Assembly: GCA_002345675.1 (NCBI GenBank)
Contig: DDWL01000051.1
Location: 78,781 to 142,780 of the forward strand
Origin: Bacteroidales bacterium UBA2287
Lineage (GTDB): Bacteria > Bacteroidota > Bacteroidia > Bacteroidales > Tenuifilaceae
Direction: 5' to 3'
DNA length: 64,000 nt
Part shown: piece after piece, positions 53,084 through 61,325 of the stretch
Layout of the letters: each line of letters starts with the position of its first letter
Position numbering within the stretch: position 1 is the stretch's first letter
The notes under the pieces: model-generated
Database searches by the model: none
What the model was told of the DNA's origin: nothing
Seen by the model: the letters and a program-made list of their open reading frames with translations, nothing else
Translations under genes and position numbers: made by a program

Positions 53084-53530
53084 ATGTCGCAAATTCGACT
53101 TACAAAGGAGTTCACATTCGAAATGGCACACGTGCTTTCGGGCTACGATGGACCATGCGCCAACATTCATGGCCACTCGTATAAACTTGCAGTAACCGTT
53201 ATAGGAAGTCCAGTAAACGATGTTGCCAACCCCAAGTTGGGAATGGTTATGGACTTTAGCGATTTAAAGCGAATTGTTAAATCGAAAGTAATTGAACGAT
53301 TTGACCATATTCTTTTGCTCCGCAAGGGCACCGACCTATCGAAACTTGCCGAAAGCGGCCATTTAACAAAAACAGAACTAGTGGACTACCAGCCCACCTG
53401 CGAAAACTTTTTATTGCATATTGCCCAAATCATTTCGGCCGAGCTTCCGGATATGCTAAAACTACACCACCTTAAACTTCACGAAACCCAAACCAGTTAC
53501 GCCGAGTGGTATGCAAGCGACAATGCATAA
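53084..53530 (+). CDS. queD: 6-carboxy-5,6,7,8-tetrahydropterin synthase
   Basis: 148 residues. QueD makes CPH4 from dihydroneopterin triphosphate in queuosine synthesis. The zinc-binding His residues are visible in FEMAHVL and NIHGHSY, with the catalytic Cys in CANIHGHSYKLAV (Cys four residues before the first His of HGH). MVMDFSDLKRIV, PTCENFLLHIAQII and LHETQTSYAEW are further conserved blocks. The remainder of the pathway seen here is queA at 13126. Confidence 0.94.
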   Translation: MSQIRLTKEFTFEMAHVLSGYDGPCANIHGHSYKLAVTVIGSPVNDVANPKLGMVMDFSDLKRIVKSKVIERFDHILLLRKGTDLSKLAESGHLTKTELVDYQPTCENFLLHIAQIISAELPDMLKLHHLKLHETQTSYAEWYASDNA

Positions 53531-53600
53531 CAGTTACTGCTTTCGCTAAAAAATCGCATTAAACTCCCTCCTTTACTCAAATCAATAGGCAACATAAAAT

Positions 53601-54089
53601 AAACCGCAGGGAACACAGAGAACCGCAGAGTTTTACACATTTATTTATAAGTGAAGTTTATCTAAGTGCTCACAGCGCACTCTGTGGTTAGAAAAATCTG
53701 TGTAAATTAATTTAATCCACAGACGTACCATTAGGTAAGAAACGATGAGAACTATATTGTTTTTTTCTTTACCCCCCTCTCCTGCTGCCCTGCTAATGCA
53801 ACTGCATTGCGCCCCCCCTTCGCGAAGGGGGGAAACATGGACCATTGGCAAAGCAAAAATACTAATTGGGGGGGGTATCGTGTTTGTCATTTTGTAGAAC
53901 TACTGGAGGCTTGTAACCTTTAGTTTGAATTTTGCTTTCTCCCTCCAAATCCGCATGTAAAATAAAATAAACCGCAGGGAAGAATGAAACCCGCAGGGAA
54001 CACAGAGAACCGCAGAGTTTTATTCATTTATTTATAAGTGAAGTTTATCTTAGCGCTCACAGCGCACTCTGTGGTTAGAAAAATCTGCG
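53601..54089. repeat. Two ~100-bp direct repeat copies flanking a palindrome-rich segment
   Basis: 53601-53702 and 53989-54089 are near-identical (about six differences) and both start CCGCAGGGAACACAGAG and end GTGGTTAGAAAAATCTG. Each copy also folds back (AACCGCAGAG against CTCTGTGGTT). Between them lie a perfect 20-base palindrome, 53813-53832 (CCCCCCTTCG / CGAAGGGGGG), a short ATGCA/TGCAT hairpin, and G/C-tracts near 53771 and 53868. No coding gene is supported in the 711-base gap 53531-54241. The minus-strand 81-codon frame at 53645-53890 simply reads through the repeat. Confidence 0.8.
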
Positions 54090-54241
54090 TTCGGATTTCG
54101 ATCTTAAACAACAATTGCCTATCTTTCTGTATTGATTATGCAGGGGTTATTTTATTTTATATCTTTGAAATCGTTTTTAAAATATTGTTCTTCTATTTTT
54201 TCCGTTACCTACTAGCTTAAATAAAAAGCACACATTATTTT

Positions 54242-54973
54242 ATGAAGACAACACTTATTCTTGCAATCGGCCTGTTTTTTAGTTTAGTAACCCTAGGGCA
54301 AACAAGCGAAGAACTTATTCTGAGAGCAAACTTAAAGCACGAAAAGAAAGACTTTGTTGGGGCAATTGCCGATTTTTCGAATGTAATTGAAACAGACCCA
54401 CTTAACAAATACGTTTTCGTTTACCGAGGCGACTCGAAGGCTGAAAGCGGTGATTTTCAGGGAGCGATTGACGACTACACAAAGGCAATTGAAATTGACG
54501 ACATGTATGCACTTGCTTACTACTACCGTGCAAATAATAAAGCCAAAATAAACGACTACCAAGGTGCGCTTCTCGACTATAACAGCCTTATTAAAATTGT
54601 GCCACTTTTTGCCATGGGCTATAATAATAGGGCCATTACACAGGTGAAATTGAAGGATTACAAATCGGCCATTTCCGATTTTAGCCGCGCACTCGAAATC
54701 GACAAGAACTATGCAATGGGATGGGTTCTTAGAGGAAATGCAAGGGTTGATATTCGCGATATTGCCAATGCAATTACGGACTATAATCAGGCAATTATTA
54801 TCGACCCCGAAATGTCCGAAGCTTACTACGCACGTGGTTTTTCGAAAATTCTTATTGGTCAAAATTCGAGTGGTTGTATCGATTTGAAAAAGGCAAAGGA
54901 ACTTGGGAAAGTCGAGACCCAAATTCTAATTAAAGAGTTTTGTAAAGAAGTTAAACGTCAGGATCCTTGGTAA
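54242..54973 (+). CDS. Exported tetratricopeptide-repeat protein
   Basis: 243 residues. A signal peptide (LILAIGLFFSLVTLGQ) leads to about six 34-residue TPR units with the A-I-x-D-F/Y-x-x-A/V-I-E-x-D-P pattern (for example YKSAISDFSRALEIDKNYA). A closing SSGCIDLKKAKELGK with a C-terminal Cys pair (GCID, EFCKE) is shared by the next gene. It is probably a periplasmic protein-interaction scaffold. The gene overlaps the start of its paralog (7 nt). Confidence 0.88.
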   Translation: MKTTLILAIGLFFSLVTLGQTSEELILRANLKHEKKDFVGAIADFSNVIETDPLNKYVFVYRGDSKAESGDFQGAIDDYTKAIEIDDMYALAYYYRANNKAKINDYQGALLDYNSLIKIVPLFAMGYNNRAITQVKLKDYKSAISDFSRALEIDKNYAMGWVLRGNARVDIRDIANAITDYNQAIIIDPEMSEAYYARGFSKILIGQNSSGCIDLKKAKELGKVETQILIKEFCKEVKRQDPW

Positions 54974-55686
54974 AACGAATACTTTTTCTCTCCGCAATCC
55001 TATTTTTTAATTTATGCTTTTTGGGCTACGCACAAACGGTTGACGACTACTTTAGCAGAGGCATTTCGAAGCAATCGCAAAAAGATTTTTCGGGAGCAAT
55101 AGCCGACTTTACACAAGCAATTCGCATTAACCCCCAGTACGCCGTTTCGTACTTTTGTCGTGGAATTTGCAATGCCGAAATTACCAACCACGAAAGAGCA
55201 ATTGCCGATTTTACCAAAACCATCGAAATAAATCCACTTCACGCCCAAGCATTTTACCATAGGGCGCTTTCGAAGTATGCAATTGCCGATTTTAAAGGGG
55301 CAGTCGACGACTTTAGCAGAGTAACAATTTTCGATCCCAACCGAGTTGAAGCCTACTACCACAGAGCACTTGCAAAGCATGCCATTCCCGATTACTACGG
55401 GGCAATTGAGGATTTTAGCAAAGTTTTAACCTTCGATACAAAAAACAAAAAAGCACTTTTCAATCGAGCGCTTTCAAGGTTTGCCCAAAACGATTACGGT
55501 GCAGCTGTAGTTGACCTCGAAGCGGTTATTGAGCTCGACCCTACTTACGTTGAAGCATACTACTACAAAGGAGTAGCTCTTTACCGGCATGGATATAAAT
55601 CGCAGGGCTGCATCGAACTTTTAAAGGCCAAGGAAATGGGCAAGCAAGGAATTGAAACCATGCTTAGGGATTACTGTAATCAGTAA
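54967..55686 (+). CDS. Exported tetratricopeptide-repeat protein, tandem paralog
   Basis: 239 residues. The likely start is a TTG at 54967 that overlaps the previous stop by 7 nt; there is no ATG before the signal peptide (ILFLSAILFFNLCFLGYAQ), so the start is non-standard. About five to six TPR units follow (SGAIADFTQAIRINPQYAV etc.), ending GCIELLKAKEMGK ... RDYCNQ, matching the end of the upstream paralog. A tandem duplication is likely. No enzymatic motif. Confidence 0.85.
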   Translation: MVKRILFLSAILFFNLCFLGYAQTVDDYFSRGISKQSQKDFSGAIADFTQAIRINPQYAVSYFCRGICNAEITNHERAIADFTKTIEINPLHAQAFYHRALSKYAIADFKGAVDDFSRVTIFDPNRVEAYYHRALAKHAIPDYYGAIEDFSKVLTFDTKNKKALFNRALSRFAQNDYGAAVVDLEAVIELDPTYVEAYYYKGVALYRHGYKSQGCIELLKAKEMGKQGIETMLRDYCNQ

Positions 55687-55736
55687 GTGCGCTACTTCAT
55701 TTTCTATTCTCTTCATAGAAAAACCCACACAATTTA

Positions 55737-56189
55737 ATGAGAAAGCCACGCATAAAACTCAAGTTAAGCCCAATCGATTTAGCCATTGAATTAGTTTCGA
55801 TAATTTGCTTGCTCTTCCTAATTGGACTGTCGCTGGCAATTAGCCTTTACAGCGAAAACTTTACTGTACCAACAAACGGATATGGGAGCGTTTGGTTTTT
55901 TGCAGTTAAAGGGCTTTTTGTTTACGCAGGACTTACAATTCTTGGCCAATTTCCACACATTTATAGTTTTCCCGTTGAAGTAACCACCGAAAATGCTGCA
56001 AAACTTTACAGCGAAGGAACTCGTTTGGTTAGCTTAGTAAAAATGCTGCTCATGCTGTTTTTTGCATTCTTTTCGTTATGCAGCGCAGGCTTAACAAACG
56101 GGTTGCTTTGCCGAATTGCTATTCTCATTCTCTTTATTATAATTATTGCCTTAGTGTGGCGTGCCATAGTACGAATGGGTAAAAAGTAA
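55737..56189 (+). CDS. Small four-helix membrane protein, unknown family
   Basis: 150 residues. Membrane segments at about 16-38 (ELVSIICLLFLIGLSLAI), 50-70 (WFFAVKGLFVYAGLTIL), 100-120 (MLLMLFFAFFSLCSAGL) and 125-145 (IAILILFIIIIALVWRAI). FPHIYSFPVEVTTENAAKLY lies in the central loop and resembles part of some Bacteroidota DUF1648-like proteins, but I am not sure of a family. It follows the TPR pair by 50 nt. Function unknown. Confidence 0.6.
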   Translation: MRKPRIKLKLSPIDLAIELVSIICLLFLIGLSLAISLYSENFTVPTNGYGSVWFFAVKGLFVYAGLTILGQFPHIYSFPVEVTTENAAKLYSEGTRLVSLVKMLLMLFFAFFSLCSAGLTNGLLCRIAILILFIIIIALVWRAIVRMGKK

Positions 56190-56257
56190 AGTGGAAGTCA
56201 ATCTTAACCAATTTCACAATCTTCTTGTCATAAGCTAAAATGCAACTTATTTATTCC

Positions 56258-56265
56258 TATTTTTG
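56258..56265 (+). promoter_or_regulatory. -7 element upstream of polA
   Basis: TATTTTTG, an exact TAnnTTTG match, 23 bases before the polA start. Confidence 0.4.
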
Positions 56266-56288
56266 AGGATAAATAAACCATTTGCAAA

Positions 56289-59060
56289 ATGCCCAAAACC
56301 ATTATTCTATTTGATGCTTACGCTCTTATTTACAGGGCTTACTTTGCATTTATTAGTCGGCCTATTAAGAACAGCAAGGGCTTAAATACCTCGGCCATTT
56401 TTGGTTTTACCAAATCTATGCTCGACGCCATTAAGCGTTTCGACCCTACCCACGTAGCCGTTGCTTTTGACGTTAGCGGAAAAACTTTTCGCTCCGAAAT
56501 ATTCCCCGAGTACAAGGCAAACCGACAGGAAACCCCCGAGGATATTCGCCAGTCGATTCCCATTATTAAGGAAGTGCTTAGGGCAATGAATATTGCCATT
56601 GTTGAAATGCAAGGCTTTGAGGCCGATGATATTGTTGGAACCCTTGCACGAGTTGCCGAGGACGATGGTTTTGAAGTTCTAATGATGACCCCCGACAAGG
56701 ACTACGGGCAACTGCTTACCGAAAAGGCACGAATTGTAAAACCATCGCGTAGCGGAGCCGAAATTGTTATTGTTACTGCAAAGGATTTTTGCGAAGGCTA
56801 TGGAATTGAGCGACCCATGCAGTTTAAGGATATTTTGGCGCTATGGGGCGACACTTCCGACAATATCCCTGGTGTTCCGGGAATTGGTGAAAAAACGGCT
56901 GCTACCCTAATCTCAAAATACGGGTCAATAGACAATATTTACAAGAATATTGGTGACCTCTCGAAATCGCAGCAAGAAAAGTTGCTTAATAACCGCGATA
57001 TTCTCGACAGGGCAAAGGTTTTAGTTGAAATTAAAATCGATGTTCCCATCGACATTAACCTCGACAGTTTTAAGCGAACACAGCCCAACACCGATACGCT
57101 AAAGGCACTTTTCGAGGAATTGGAGTTCCGAAGCCTTATGCGCGAAGTTTTTGGCGAAGCCAAAGTGGTTGAAAAGGCTAAACCCATTCAAGGTTCCCTT
57201 TTTGGCGACGACGATTTTGAACCAGCACAGCAAGCCCCAACCTATAAAACCATTGCCGATTTCAGCAAGAATTATAAGCTTATTGAAACAGAGACCGAAA
57301 TCGACAGTTTAATTCAAGCCCTTTCGTCGGTAAATGAGTTTTGTTTCGATACCGAAACAACTGGATTAGAACACCACACATCGCAAATAGTGGGCATGTC
57401 GTTTGCCATTAAACCCCACGAAGCTTGGTACGTTTTCGTTCCAGCCGACAAAACTAAGGCCAGCGAGGTAATTACCAAATTTAAATCGCTTTTCGAAAAC
57501 GAAAGCATTGCAAAGGTTGGTCAGAACATAAAGTTCGACCTGCTTATGCTTAAAAACTATGGCGTTGAGCTAAAGGGAAGGCTAAACGATTCGATGCTGG
57601 CGCACTACCTGCTCGAGCCCGACATGAGGCACAACCTCAACATAATGTCGGAGAATTACCTGAACTATAAACCCATTGAAATTGAGGAGCTAATTGGCAA
57701 AAAGGGTCCACGCCAGCTTAACATGCGAAATGTCGACCCAAAAACCATTGCAACATACGCTGGAGAAGACGCCGACCTCGCGCTTCAGCTTAAAAACATT
57801 CTATTCGAAAAACTCGAAAGGGAATCGCTAACCGAGCTATACTACACCCTCGAAGAACCGCTAATCGATGTGCTTGCACAAATTGAGTATAATGGGGTTT
57901 GCATAAACCCCACAAGTTTAAACGAACTGGCAGTAGAACTGAATAAGGAACTAATTGCCCTCGATGATGAAATTAAGCAAATGGCGGGTGTTCCCGACCT
58001 AAACGTTTCGTCGCCAAAGCAGCTGGGCGAAGTGCTTTTCGAAAAGCTTCGCATTGCAACCGACGTAAAAAAGACCAAAACCAAGCAGTACTCCACCAAC
58101 GAAGAGGAACTTGTAAAGTATAAGGACAAGCACCCAATTGTTGAGAAAATTCTCGACTTCCGGTCGGTTAAAAAGTTGCTTTCAACCTATGTTGAAGTAT
58201 TGCCAACGCTAATCAACAAAAAAACTGGGCGAATACATGCATCGTTTAATCAGGCTGTTGCATCGACAGGCCGATTAAGTTCCAATAACCCCAACCTTCA
58301 AAACATTCCCATTCGCGAAGAAAGAGGCCGCGAAATACGCCGAGCCTTTGTTCCCGAAAATTCCGAATACGTTATTCTCTCGGCCGACTACTCACAAATT
58401 GAGCTGCGCCTAATGGCGCACATGAGCAACGACGAAACCATGCTCGAAGCCTTTCAGAGTGGCGAAGATATTCACGCTGCCACGGCATCGAAAATATTTA
58501 AAGTGCCCTTGCCCGAGGTTAGCCGCGAGCAACGAAGCAAAGCAAAAACCGCCAATTTTGGGATGATTTACGGCATTTCGGCCTTTGGACTTTCGCAGCG
58601 ACTCGAAATTAGTAGAACCGAAGCCAAGGAGCTAATCGACGGCTACTTTGCAACCTACAAGGGCGTTAAAGACTACATGGACTTTTGCGCCAAGCAAGCC
58701 CGCGAAAAGGGCTACGTTGAAACCATTTACAGGCGCAAGCGCTACCTCCCCGACATTAGTTCGGGAAACGCAATGGTGCGCGGGCTGGCCGAGCGAAACG
58801 CCATAAATGCACCCATTCAGGGTTCGGCAGCCGATATTATTAAAGCGGCTATGATTGCCATTCACACCGAACTTAAAAAGCGAAACTTAAAAAGTCGAAT
58901 GATTATTCAGGTACACGACGAATTGGTTTTCGAAGTATACAAGCCCGAACTCGACGAAATGAAAGCCTTGGTGAAAAGTTGTATGGAGAATGTTCTTACA
59001 CTAAAAGTTCCCCTTTTGGTTGAAATGGGAGTTGGCGAAAACTGGTTGGATGCGCATTAA
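56289..59060 (+). CDS. polA: DNA polymerase I
   Basis: 923 residues with all three activities. The 5'-3' exonuclease lies at about 1-290 (LFDAYALIYRAYFAF, FEADDIVGTLAR, WGDTSDNIPGVPGIGEKTA). The 3'-5' proofreading domain lies at about 340-520 with its acidic residues kept (CFDTETTGLEH, GQNIKFDLLML, YAGEDADLAL). The polymerase lies at about 545-923 (ADYSQIELRLMAH, RSKAKTANFGMIYGIS, QVHDELVFEVY). It fills Okazaki gaps and acts in repair. It is followed by a strong terminator. Confidence 0.98.
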   Translation: MPKTIILFDAYALIYRAYFAFISRPIKNSKGLNTSAIFGFTKSMLDAIKRFDPTHVAVAFDVSGKTFRSEIFPEYKANRQETPEDIRQSIPIIKEVLRAMNIAIVEMQGFEADDIVGTLARVAEDDGFEVLMMTPDKDYGQLLTEKARIVKPSRSGAEIVIVTAKDFCEGYGIERPMQFKDILALWGDTSDNIPGVPGIGEKTAATLISKYGSIDNIYKNIGDLSKSQQEKLLNNRDILDRAKVLVEIKIDVPIDINLDSFKRTQPNTDTLKALFEELEFRSLMREVFGEAKVVEKAKPIQGSLFGDDDFEPAQQAPTYKTIADFSKNYKLIETETEIDSLIQALSSVNEFCFDTETTGLEHHTSQIVGMSFAIKPHEAWYVFVPADKTKASEVITKFKSLFENESIAKVGQNIKFDLLMLKNYGVELKGRLNDSMLAHYLLEPDMRHNLNIMSENYLNYKPIEIEELIGKKGPRQLNMRNVDPKTIATYAGEDADLALQLKNILFEKLERESLTELYYTLEEPLIDVLAQIEYNGVCINPTSLNELAVELNKELIALDDEIKQMAGVPDLNVSSPKQLGEVLFEKLRIATDVKKTKTKQYSTNEEELVKYKDKHPIVEKILDFRSVKKLLSTYVEVLPTLINKKTGRIHASFNQAVASTGRLSSNNPNLQNIPIREERGREIRRAFVPENSEYVILSADYSQIELRLMAHMSNDETMLEAFQSGEDIHAATASKIFKVPLPEVSREQRSKAKTANFGMIYGISAFGLSQRLEISRTEAKELIDGYFATYKGVKDYMDFCAKQAREKGYVETIYRRKRYLPDISSGNAMVRGLAERNAINAPIQGSAADIIKAAMIAIHTELKKRNLKSRMIIQVHDELVFEVYKPELDEMKALVKSCMENVLTLKVPLLVEMGVGENWLDAH

Positions 59061-59070
59061 TATTGTAATA

Positions 59071-59106
59071 AAATAGGGTTCAACTGGTTAGATTGAACCC
59101 TATTTT
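59071..59106 (+). terminator. Terminator after polA
   Basis: AAATAGGGTTCAA and TTGAACCCTATTT form a 13-bp stem around CTGGTTAGA, near the polA stop codon. Confidence 0.85.
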
Positions 59107-59195
59107 ACTTACTAAAGATGAAACGCAATAGTTAATATTTGAAATTAGTATAAGTAAGCAACTACAAAGATTGAAACCCTTTTTTTCAAAAGACT

Positions 59196-59786
59196 CTATT
59201 CATTCTCCCCTAGGTCATTTGCTTCTTCAACACTTCCCGAAGTAATCTCAACAGATTCGAATTTATTCTCTTCATTTACAACCAAAACCCAGTCGCCCCC
59301 TTTGACCTTTTTATTTGGAAATAGTACAAACTCATCCAACGCAAAAAAACCACCTGTCATTATTAACCCAGCGCTACAAACAAGGAAAATAGGCGTATTT
59401 GCGGATAAAATAGCCATTGTGGCAATTGTACCTGAAACCGAAAGTATATTTGTGGAATACCGGGCAGCAAGATTGTAGCTAGTTATCGATTGAATCGCAT
59501 CAATGGGAATTTCATGTTTTTTTCGCAAAGGTCCATACCTAACTGTTAGAGTCTTATCGGTATAAGCAACCAACTTGCCAAATTTGGAGTTTTTGCCTCT
59601 TCCATAAAAAACAAATTGGTACAACCCCTTCATCTCCCATTTGCTCTGATAATAAGTTAGTTTGACCCTTTCATTAGTTTCAATTTTCAGTTCTTTGCCG
59701 TTTACCTTATTCTTTAGGGTAATTTGACCTGAAAGTTGCTGGAAGAAAAACAGGATTGGTAGAATTGTTAACAAAAATTTACCCAT
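59196..59786 (-). CDS. Exported protein of unknown family
   Basis: 196 residues. A signal peptide (LLTILPILFFFQQLSG) leads to a polar N-terminal half (KVNGKELKIETNERVKLTYY) and a hydrophobic central segment (TNILSVSGTIATMAILSANT and IFLVCSAGLIMTGGFFALDE). An acidic tail follows. No family recognised. It is A/T-rich, as is the whole tail of the window, and lies 108 nt from the next minus-strand lipoprotein gene, perhaps in one transcript. The two do not resemble each other. Confidence 0.65.
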   Translation of the reverse strand: MGKFLLTILPILFFFQQLSGQITLKNKVNGKELKIETNERVKLTYYQSKWEMKGLYQFVFYGRGKNSKFGKLVAYTDKTLTVRYGPLRKKHEIPIDAIQSITSYNLAARYSTNILSVSGTIATMAILSANTPIFLVCSAGLIMTGGFFALDEFVLFPNKKVKGGDWVLVVNEENKFESVEITSGSVEEANDLGENE

Positions 59787-59894
59787 AAATTATAATTATG
59801 TATAACCAAAAGTAAAACAAGATTTATAAAAAGCATCCTAAAACAAATCATGTAAATATGAAAAATCGGATTTACTCTATATTAAGTTTCTCGT

Positions 59895-60728
59895 TTACGC
59901 TGTTGCCTCAAAAAAACAACGCCAAATATTGCAAACACAATGATTCATCCCATAAATGGAACAATATGTTGCTGCGCCTAATCCAACTATTGCTGTTCCT
60001 ATTATTGCATATGCATTTCCTCCACTTAAAACAGCTCCAGTTGTTGCATATGTAAAAACAATAACCGCAAAGTTGCTAACTGCGGTCCAGGCATTACAAA
60101 TCCAACATTTTAAAAATTGGTTTTTATCGTCTAAATCCTGAAGAGCAATATTCACAATATCAAAGGTAGTCGTTAATAAGGCGGAATGAGTTGTAAGGGC
60201 ATTAATTAAATTTGACTTTTCCGTATGGTTGAATTGAAAATCTGAAGCAATCATCATTTTCAAGTCTTCAATTTTTGTTGAGAGCGCTTCTATCATTTCT
60301 TCCTCCGAGGGCGTTGCTTCCGCATCAAAAAGACCTGCAAACTGTAAGTTTATTTCTTTAAACGATTCTTTAAAATATTCACTGACAACAATATCTGATT
60401 TATTGCCTAATTGTGTCTGACTTTTTAACTGCTGATAACTTTTTTCAAATTCCTGTCCAAAGTTCTTTGTGCATTGGACAACAACTAGCTTTTCGATTTC
60501 CTGTATCTTTTCACCAGCGTTTTTAAAATTAGTGCCGTTTTTATTTACCACAACCAACGCATCGGCGTAGTAACCTTTAACGTCTTCGATTTTGCTTTTT
60601 AACTCAAAATTTACGAAAGATTCAGGATCCAGGGGTTCGCAAAGTTTCGCTTCTTTTTTACAATTAGAAAGCACAACTGGCAGACTCACCAATAAGAGCA
60701 GCACAATAAATAATTTAGTTAATTTCAT
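59895..60728 (-). CDS. Lipoprotein with Cys-rich hydrophobic C-terminus
   Basis: 277 residues. A lipoprotein signal (LVSLPVVLSNC) leads to a helical, acidic central region (about 40-205; many E/K/S, no Cys pairs apart from CEP and QCTKNF). The C-terminal ~70 residues are different in style: hydrophobic and Gly-rich, bracketed by Cys pairs (CWICNAW, TYCSIYGMNHCVCNIWRC). They contain AVSNFAVIVFTYATTGAVLS and AYAIIGTAIVGLGAAT. The architecture recalls a lipoprotein-anchored helical domain carrying a disulfide-framed hydrophobic peptide. No family recognised. Confidence 0.65.
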   Translation of the reverse strand: MKLTKLFIVLLLLVSLPVVLSNCKKEAKLCEPLDPESFVNFELKSKIEDVKGYYADALVVVNKNGTNFKNAGEKIQEIEKLVVVQCTKNFGQEFEKSYQQLKSQTQLGNKSDIVVSEYFKESFKEINLQFAGLFDAEATPSEEEMIEALSTKIEDLKMMIASDFQFNHTEKSNLINALTTHSALLTTTFDIVNIALQDLDDKNQFLKCWICNAWTAVSNFAVIVFTYATTGAVLSGGNAYAIIGTAIVGLGAATYCSIYGMNHCVCNIWRCFFEATA

Positions 60729-61325
60729 AATTTTCTTTCGGTTTAAAGTTAGTTTTATAAAGGTTAATTCCTAGCTCACCACTTAAGTCTTAATGGGATT
60801 TTGGCGGGGCAAAGCAAAAAAAAAAAAAAGGAATTATCCAATCTTTTATGTAAAATATTTAAATTTAACTGTAATTTATATTTTATCTAAATAATATATA
60901 CTGCTCGCCTTGCTGTGTTATTTACTCTTTTTTGTGTTATTTTATTATTTTTATTTCAGTGCATTATATCATATTATTAGTACATTCTTTTACACTTGCG
61001 ACGGATTGACTATGTCGTGCTCACGTCCCCCCATGTCCCCTCGGATTTGCAACCGAGCGCTTTTTGCGAGTTCGACGTAGTCAATCCGAGGGTTTGTTAA
61101 CTAAGTAATTGCAACCGACCAAAGGGAACCCAGCCCTGCCTGCGTGCCATCACTTCGGCAGGCAGGGAAGCTAATCCTCTAATCCCGTTCTAATACTTAT
61201 CGGATTACAAATCTTATTGTAAATTTGAGGCGGATTTGAAATCCGCCTTAACAGGAGAAACACCTACAAACATTAAAAACAGCTGTTATTCTATAACTTA
61301 GCATTAATTTAATAAACCTGTGAAT
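60729..61325. other. 597-base intergenic region with several palindromic elements
   Basis: No gene is supported. It contains a 21-bp inverted repeat with three mismatches (61002-61022 CGGATTGACTATGTCG; 61068-61088 CGACGTAGTCAATCCG) enclosing a small TCGG/CCGA hairpin. There is also a 10-bp perfect inverted repeat (61134-61143 CCCTGCCTGC; 61158-61167 GCAGGCAGGG) and a GGCGGATTTGAAATCCGCC palindrome at about 61229-61248. A poly-A run lies near 60816-60830. These look like dispersed MITE-type or structural repeats; upstream, 60840-60990 is simply A/T-rich. Confidence 0.6.

Noticed and set aside
53645..53890. 81-codon minus-strand ORF in the 53.6-54.1 kb gap
   Set aside because: It lies across repeat copies and a G/C palindrome; the peptide is the translation of repeat sequence.
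54332..54922. 196-codon minus-strand ORF opposite the first TPR gene
   Set aside because: It is the antisense of a well-supported TPR repeat gene. Its residues (Cys/Val/Asn-rich runs) arise from the repeated codons of the sense strand.
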